Shown one piece after another: positions 41,891 to 45,654 of a DNA stretch of 45,654 bases. The stretch comes from Bacillota bacterium. GTDB taxonomy: Bacteria > Bacillota > UBA4882 > UBA8346. Both the position numbers and the translations under genes were made by a program. The number at the start of each line of letters is the position of its first letter. Within the stretch, counting starts at the first letter, position 1. The notes under the pieces are model-generated. The model was not told where the DNA came from and made no database searches. It saw only the letters and a list, made by a program, of their open reading frames with translations. The stretch is taken from contig JAEZJQ010000040.1 in NCBI GenBank assembly GCA_023436305.1, positions 1 to 45,654 of the forward strand, written 5' to 3'.

Positions 41891-41902
41891 AAAAGGAGGT
41901 GG
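41891..41902 (+). promoter_or_regulatory. Stand-alone Shine-Dalgarno sequence in esterase 1 leader
   Basis: AAAAGGAGGTGG lies about 50 bases before the start, which has its own AAAGGAGG at 41935-41943. No start codon is near. Same device as in the porin, DUF4412 and second esterase leaders. Confidence 0.5.
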
Positions 41903-41915
41903 TTTAATAATTTTT

Positions 41916-41929
41916 CGCAAGCGTTTGCT
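41916..41929 (+). promoter_or_regulatory. LacI-type operator-like palindrome, esterase 1
   Basis: CGCAAGCGTTTGCT, nearly a palindrome (GCAARCGYTTGC type), preceded by ATTTTT as in the second esterase leader. It sits just before the ribosome-binding site and resembles LacI/CcpA family operators. Confidence 0.5.
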
Positions 41930-41950
41930 AACAAAAAAGGAGGATCATAA

Positions 41951-43651
41951 ATGAAATTATATAAAAATTGGATCGGATTTGCCATTTTGGTTTTGGCAAT
42001 GGTATGTTTGATTGGTATTAATGTGACCGTAGCCGCGCCGGCGGCTCTTCCGCTGATTAGCCGGAGTGTACCGTGTTTTGCTTCAAGTGATTACCCAGCC
42101 AGCGCCAATGACAACAGTTATAGTACGTCCTGGCGCGCTACCATACCGGGCTGGATTGCTTATGATCTGTCCGCCGCACCGGTGTCGCAACGGGGTCAGG
42201 TAGTGCTGGTATGGTATAATACCGATACTTACGATTATGATCACACTCCCAAAAACAGCTATTATGTAGGTATTCCCAAAAACTATACCATTGAAGGAAA
42301 CGCCGCGGACGGCGGCAGTTCTAGCGCTCCTACCACGGGGTGGGTGACGCTGGCGACGGTAACCAATAATATTTATCACTCCCGTCAGACTGTAGTGAAC
42401 CTTACGGGTTATAATTGGATACGGTTGAATATCAGCTCCTTGGAAACTCAAGGCGGAAGCAATACTTGTATCAATGTGGATGTCCATGACGCCAGCCGGG
42501 GAGTTCAGGATGATTGGATCTTTTTCGGAGATTCCATTACCGCGGGCGGTATGGCAGTTTCCGGCACCAATACCTTCGGCCAGATGATCAACGCCGCCAA
42601 GCCCGGCTATTACCCCATCGGCGAATGCGGCGGAATTGGCGGGATATTTAGTTGGCACGGCGCCCAATATATTAATACCTGGCTTTCCGTGTTCCCGGGG
42701 AAATATGTAGGGATCGCTTACGGAACCAATGACGCCTGGGGCAATCAGACCGGAGCCGTGGCATATTACACCAATATCGAGACTATCGTAAAAGCGGTAC
42801 TCGCAGCCGGTAAAGTTCCGGTGGTGTCGAAAATACCCTATTCCACTAATGCTGATGTTGCGAATAATGTACCTTCTTATAACGCGCAAATCGATGCTTT
42901 GTATGCCGCTTATCCGCAAGTGGTTAAAGGGCCTAACTTCTGGACTTTCTTCCAAAACAATCCAAGTCTCCTTGGCTCCGATGGCGTACACCCGTCCGAC
43001 GCCGGTTATGTTGCATTACGGCAACAGTGGGCAAATACCATGTTGGCTTCGATTTATAGTGGCGACACCGCAACTCCGACACCGACACCGATAGCAACAG
43101 CAACTCCGGTTTTCATCGCGACACCAACTCCTGTTCGGACGGCGACCCCAGTGATAACTGCAACACCGATGGCAACCCCGACACCGGTTCCCACAACCGG
43201 CAGCATTAAAGTTCAGTTCTATAATCAAAGCACTGCGGCAACCTCTAACCAGATATATTTGAATATCAAATTAATGAATACCGGGGCTGGCGCCCTTGCC
43301 CTCTCGAATATTAAAATTCGTTATTACTATACGATTGACGGCGTCATACCGCAGAACTTCTATTGTGATTATTCACCCGCCGGTTCCGGCAATATTAGCG
43401 GCACTTTCGTCACCATGAGCACAGTCAAGACCGGCGCCGATACATATGTGGAAATCGGCTTCACGAGTGGAGCGGGGAATCTCGCGGCTGGTGGCAACAC
43501 TACCATTCAAGCCAGAATCGCCAAAAGCGACTGGACGAACTATACCCAGACCAACGATTACAGCTTCAATTCTTCAGCCACTACTTTTGTTGACTGGACC
43601 CAAGTAACCGGTTATATCTCCGGGGTTTTGCAATGGGGTACCGAGCCCTAA
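41951..43651 (+). CDS. Secreted SGNH esterase with C-terminal CBM3
   Basis: A 566-residue modular enzyme. A signal peptide (about 1-28) precedes a beta-sandwich domain (30-185) of galactose-binding-like type. The SGNH/GDSL catalytic domain (186-370) has Ser195 in FFGDSITAGG, the GTND motif at 258-261 (Asn260) and the Asp344/His347 pair in GSDGVHPSD. A Thr/Pro linker (about 372-417) and a CBM3 follow, with SIKVQFYNQSTAATSNQ, YYYTIDG, FTSGAGNLAAGGNT and WTNYTQTNDYSFN. It is likely a carbohydrate esterase (for example acetyl removal from xylan) targeted to cellulose, but the substrate is inferred. The ATG follows AAAGGAGG. Confidence 0.88.
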   Translation: MKLYKNWIGFAILVLAMVCLIGINVTVAAPAALPLISRSVPCFASSDYPASANDNSYSTSWRATIPGWIAYDLSAAPVSQRGQVVLVWYNTDTYDYDHTPKNSYYVGIPKNYTIEGNAADGGSSSAPTTGWVTLATVTNNIYHSRQTVVNLTGYNWIRLNISSLETQGGSNTCINVDVHDASRGVQDDWIFFGDSITAGGMAVSGTNTFGQMINAAKPGYYPIGECGGIGGIFSWHGAQYINTWLSVFPGKYVGIAYGTNDAWGNQTGAVAYYTNIETIVKAVLAAGKVPVVSKIPYSTNADVANNVPSYNAQIDALYAAYPQVVKGPNFWTFFQNNPSLLGSDGVHPSDAGYVALRQQWANTMLASIYSGDTATPTPTPIATATPVFIATPTPVRTATPVITATPMATPTPVPTTGSIKVQFYNQSTAATSNQIYLNIKLMNTGAGALALSNIKIRYYYTIDGVIPQNFYCDYSPAGSGNISGTFVTMSTVKTGADTYVEIGFTSGAGNLAAGGNTTIQARIAKSDWTNYTQTNDYSFNSSATTFVDWTQVTGYISGVLQWGTEP

Positions 43652-43670
43652 TGAAATAACCAGTTGATTT

Positions 43671-43711
43671 AAAAAAGAATGGCTTCGAATTACGGAGCCA
43701 TTCTTTTTTAA
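43671..43711 (+). terminator. Intrinsic terminator of esterase 1
   Basis: GAATGGCT (43677-43684) and AGCCATTC (43696-43703), extended by CG/CG inside, followed by TTTTTTA. Confidence 0.88.
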
Positions 43712-43805
43712 ACCTCAAATTCGATAATTTTTATTAATTCATGAAGGATAATTTTATGAGTGGCGTTTTGAAGCAAAAATACTTGAATTACCCCACAATC
43801 ATATG

Positions 43806-43834
43806 TTGTTGTTATTGCGAATTTATAGTAAGAT
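43806..43834 (+). promoter_or_regulatory. Possible promoter of esterase 2
   Basis: TTGTTG (43806-43811), a 17-base spacer and TAAGAT (43829-43834). Weak match, but in the 390-base gene-free gap 43712-44102, giving a leader of about 260 bases. Confidence 0.4.
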
Positions 43835-43995
43835 AATGATTACAAAGTGAAGTAACATCATATCCTTTTGTGACAAAAACCATCGTCAACCAATGCTTTA
43901 ACTATATTTCACCCACTTCAAACCGGTTTACGGCGAATTTTACCACGGGTTATCACCCATTAAGTTTTATCCCGCGTTCATTCAAATGTCCTCTT

Positions 43996-44010
43996 AAAGG
44001 AGGTGATATT
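43996..44010 (+). promoter_or_regulatory. Stand-alone Shine-Dalgarno sequence in esterase 2 leader
   Basis: AAAGGAGGTGATATT matches the anti-SD (AAGGAGGTGAT) over 11 bases, but lies about 90 bases before the start. The nearest ATG and TTG are too far for initiation. Confidence 0.55.
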
Positions 44011-44061
44011 AGCCTGTATTGATATGGGCGCAATCAAAAGAACGATCTGACAGGTATTTTT

Positions 44062-44073
44062 CGCAAACGTTTG
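44062..44073 (+). promoter_or_regulatory. LacI-type operator-like palindrome, esterase 2
   Basis: CAAACGTTTG (44064-44073) is a perfect palindrome preceded by ATTTTTCG, as in esterase 1. It is typical of LacI/PurR/CcpA family operators. Confidence 0.55.
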
Positions 44074-44102
44074 TTTTTGAAAAGAAAAGGAGTTGAATGT
44101 GT

Positions 44103-45209
44103 ATGAAAAAATCTTTCGGTATTCTTGGTGGACTTATGATTCTAGCTTTAGCCGGTATTTGTTTTATCGGTTTTAATGTCTGGGCGGCCGCGCCCACGGC
44201 TATGCCGGTGATCAGCCGCGGCTGTCCGGCTTACGCTTCGGTAGATGTGGCGACCAATGCTAACGACAGCGATTATGGCACAACCTGGAGAGGCAATACT
44301 CCCGGCTGGCTCGCTTACGACCTGTCGGCGGTACCGGCGGCTCAACGGGCTCAGGTGGTAGTTGCATGGTATAATCCGGATACATATGATTATGATCCCA
44401 CGATCAAAAGCACCGGGACCTATGGCAGCCTTAATTCGTATACCTTGGAAGCAAATGCCGCGGCCGGCGGCGGAACCAGTGCTCCAACTTCCGGCTGGGT
44501 GACCCTGGCCACGGTCTCCAATAATATCTATCACTCCCGCCAGCATGTGGTCAACCTTTCAGGATACAACTGGGTGCGGTTATATGTAACCTCGGCCAAT
44601 GCCAGCGGCGGAAACTGGGTGAGTATTAACATGGATGTTCATAATGCCAACCAGGGCGTGGAGGACGACTGGATCTTTTATGGCGACTCCATTACCGCCG
44701 GCGGCATGACGGTGGGCAGCGGCACAACCTTTGCCAAGTTGATTAATGCCAGTAAATCCAATTATTTCCCAGTTGCCGAATGTGGCGGAACCGGTTCCAT
44801 CTTCAGTACCGATGGCGCCAATAAAATCAACACCTGGCTTAATGTATTCCCGGGTAAATATGTGGGAATCGCCTTTGGCACAAACGATGCCTGGGGTAAT
44901 CAAACCGGCGCGGCCAAATATTATACCAATACCGAAACCATGGTCAAAGCAGTCATCGCTGCCGGTAAGATTCCGGTGGTATCCAAAATTCCCTATTCCA
45001 AATTAACGGATATCAGCAACTATGCGCCTTCTTATAACGCGCAAATTGACGCCCTATACGCGGCTTATCCCCAGATCATTCCAGGGCCTGATTTCTGGAC
45101 CTTCTTCCAAAACAATCCGAGTTATCTTAGCGGTGATAATGTCCATCCGTCCACCGAAGGTTATGCGGCAATGCGGCAATGCGGCAACAATGGGCCAATA
45201 CCATGTTGA
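44103..45209 (+). CDS. Secreted SGNH esterase, truncated by repeat-induced frameshift
   Basis: As read, about 368 residues: signal peptide, beta-sandwich domain and complete SGNH domain, paralogous to esterase 1. The catalytic motifs are FYGDSITAGGM, AFGTNDAWGNQ and GDNVHPSTEGY. Just after this the frame runs out at GNNGPIPC, because a third copy of an 8-bp repeat (45163-45186) shifts it. The start is ATG 44103 (MKKSFG) by alignment with esterase 1, though ATG 44097 is also possible. As it stands the protein would lack linker and binding module and be a free, soluble esterase. Confidence 0.8.
   Translation: MKKSFGILGGLMILALAGICFIGFNVWAAAPTAMPVISRGCPAYASVDVATNANDSDYGTTWRGNTPGWLAYDLSAVPAAQRAQVVVAWYNPDTYDYDPTIKSTGTYGSLNSYTLEANAAAGGGTSAPTSGWVTLATVSNNIYHSRQHVVNLSGYNWVRLYVTSANASGGNWVSINMDVHNANQGVEDDWIFYGDSITAGGMTVGSGTTFAKLINASKSNYFPVAECGGTGSIFSTDGANKINTWLNVFPGKYVGIAFGTNDAWGNQTGAAKYYTNTETMVKAVIAAGKIPVVSKIPYSKLTDISNYAPSYNAQIDALYAAYPQIIPGPDFWTFFQNNPSYLSGDNVHPSTEGYAAMRQCGNNGPIPC
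45163..45186 (+). repeat. Three tandem copies of octamer ATGCGGCA
   Basis: Exactly three contiguous copies at the 3' end of the esterase 2 catalytic domain. Two copies would keep the frame MRQQWANTM known from esterase 1; three shift it. Confidence 0.93.
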
Positions 45210-45654
45210 CGGCTGTTTATAGTGGTACTGTGGTAACACCGACAGCAACTCCGGTTGTGACACCGACACCAGTTCCCACTGCAACACCAATAACTACCGT
45301 AACACCGACTCCTGTTACCGTGACCCCGACGCCCTTAGTAAGGACTCCGACTCCGGTTATCGCGACCCCGACGCCTGTAGTTGCGACACCAACTCCGGGT
45401 ACCGGTAATTATGTGGTAACCTATAGTATGAACGACTGGGGCAGCGGAGCTACAGTCAACATAACCATTAAAAACAATACTTCCACGGCGGTTAATGGCT
45501 GGACTTTGGCCTGGACCTTCTCCGGTAACCAGACCATCACCAATCTGTGGAGTGGTAGTTATACTCAAAATGGCACCTCTGTATCCGTGAAAGATGCCGG
45601 ATATAACGCCAATATCTCCGCCAACGGAGGTACGACAAACTTTGGATTTAATAT
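45188..45654 (+). pseudogene. Out-of-frame continuation of esterase 2: linker plus CBM2
   Basis: In the frame two bases off, QWANTMLTAVYSG is followed by a Thr/Pro-rich linker (VTPTATPVVTPTPVPTATP and more) and then a CBM2-type cellulose-binding domain: YVVTYSMNDWGSGATVNITI, NGWTLAWTFSGNQTITNLW and NISANGGTTNFGFN, cut by the window edge. The family pattern (W-G-S-G, NGWTL-W-F, N-G-T-NFGFN) is clear. It is listed as a pseudogene only because of the upstream shift; with one repeat unit fewer it would be the C-terminal part of an intact enzyme. Confidence 0.85.

Noticed and set aside
42083..42991. 302-codon antisense open frame within esterase 1
   Set aside because: Shadow of a strongly supported gene in the opposite strand; no SD or motif.
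1..45654. CRISPR array or prophage
   Set aside because: No regularly spaced repeats of 24-40 bases and no phage structural, integrase or terminase genes were seen.

Overview
The window reads as a chromosomal segment of a flagellated, probably spore-forming, diderm member of the Bacillota. The evidence is mixed Gram-positive and outer-membrane content. The glmR (yvcK)-rapZ-PHP gene block and a LysM/SleB-type hydrolase are Firmicutes hallmarks. The flagellar P- and L-ring genes (flgI, flgH, flgA), a porin-like beta-barrel protein and a second outer-membrane barrel protein point to an outer membrane. Lineages such as Limnochordia/Hydrogenispora-like bacteria would fit, but no 16S rRNA is present and the species cannot be named from this sequence.

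Layout. 1-730: an IS110-type transposase remnant and a hairpin-rich repeat block. 733-6571: a membrane protein, then a minus-strand distal-rod and ring operon flgF-flgG-flgA-flgH-flgI-flgJ. 6736-10086: glmR-rapZ-PHP-SHOCT. 10087-11735: porin gene with a long structured leader. 11902-12546: DUF1670 regulator. 12581-17770: chemotaxis operon cheD-cheA-cheW-cheR-(decayed cheB)-cheY on the minus strand. 17953-18075: tRNA-Leu. 18253-22699: aminotransferase, glutamate racemase and a class A PBP. 22803-23216: an isolated flgB. 23293-28702: methyltransferase, candidate structured RNA, LysM/SleB hydrolase and a 963-residue TPR protein. 29278-31473: galE-galK. 31494-33704: a decayed DUF362 gene, a minimal chemoreceptor and a ferritin-like protein. 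34096-35760: a DUF4412/LolA-like protein and a pair of small outer-membrane proteins. 36013-37642: a tRNA-Arg locus with a disrupted tandem tRNA copy and an AT-rich pair of membrane proteins. 37711-41674: small proteins, a solo HEPN protein, a sensor kinase and a YmaF-like His-rich protein. 41951-45654: two paralogous secreted SGNH esterases with different cellulose-binding modules (CBM3 and CBM2), the second running off the window.

Genes that work together. The flgF operon, flgB, the cheD-cheA operon and the chemoreceptor each have an upstream element resembling a sigma-28/sigma-D motility promoter (TAAA or a close variant, 16-nt gap, CCGATA-like -10), suggesting one motility regulon. Four genes for exported proteins carry a near-perfect Shine-Dalgarno sequence far upstream of the real start, with no start codon at usable distance, suggesting a shared mRNA-stabilising leader device. 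The two esterases also share a LacI-type palindrome before the ribosome-binding site. The second esterase has three tandem copies of an 8-bp unit exactly where catalytic domain meets linker and CBM. Two copies would restore the full-length cellulose-binding enzyme, so this looks like a phase-variable switch (or an assembly error).
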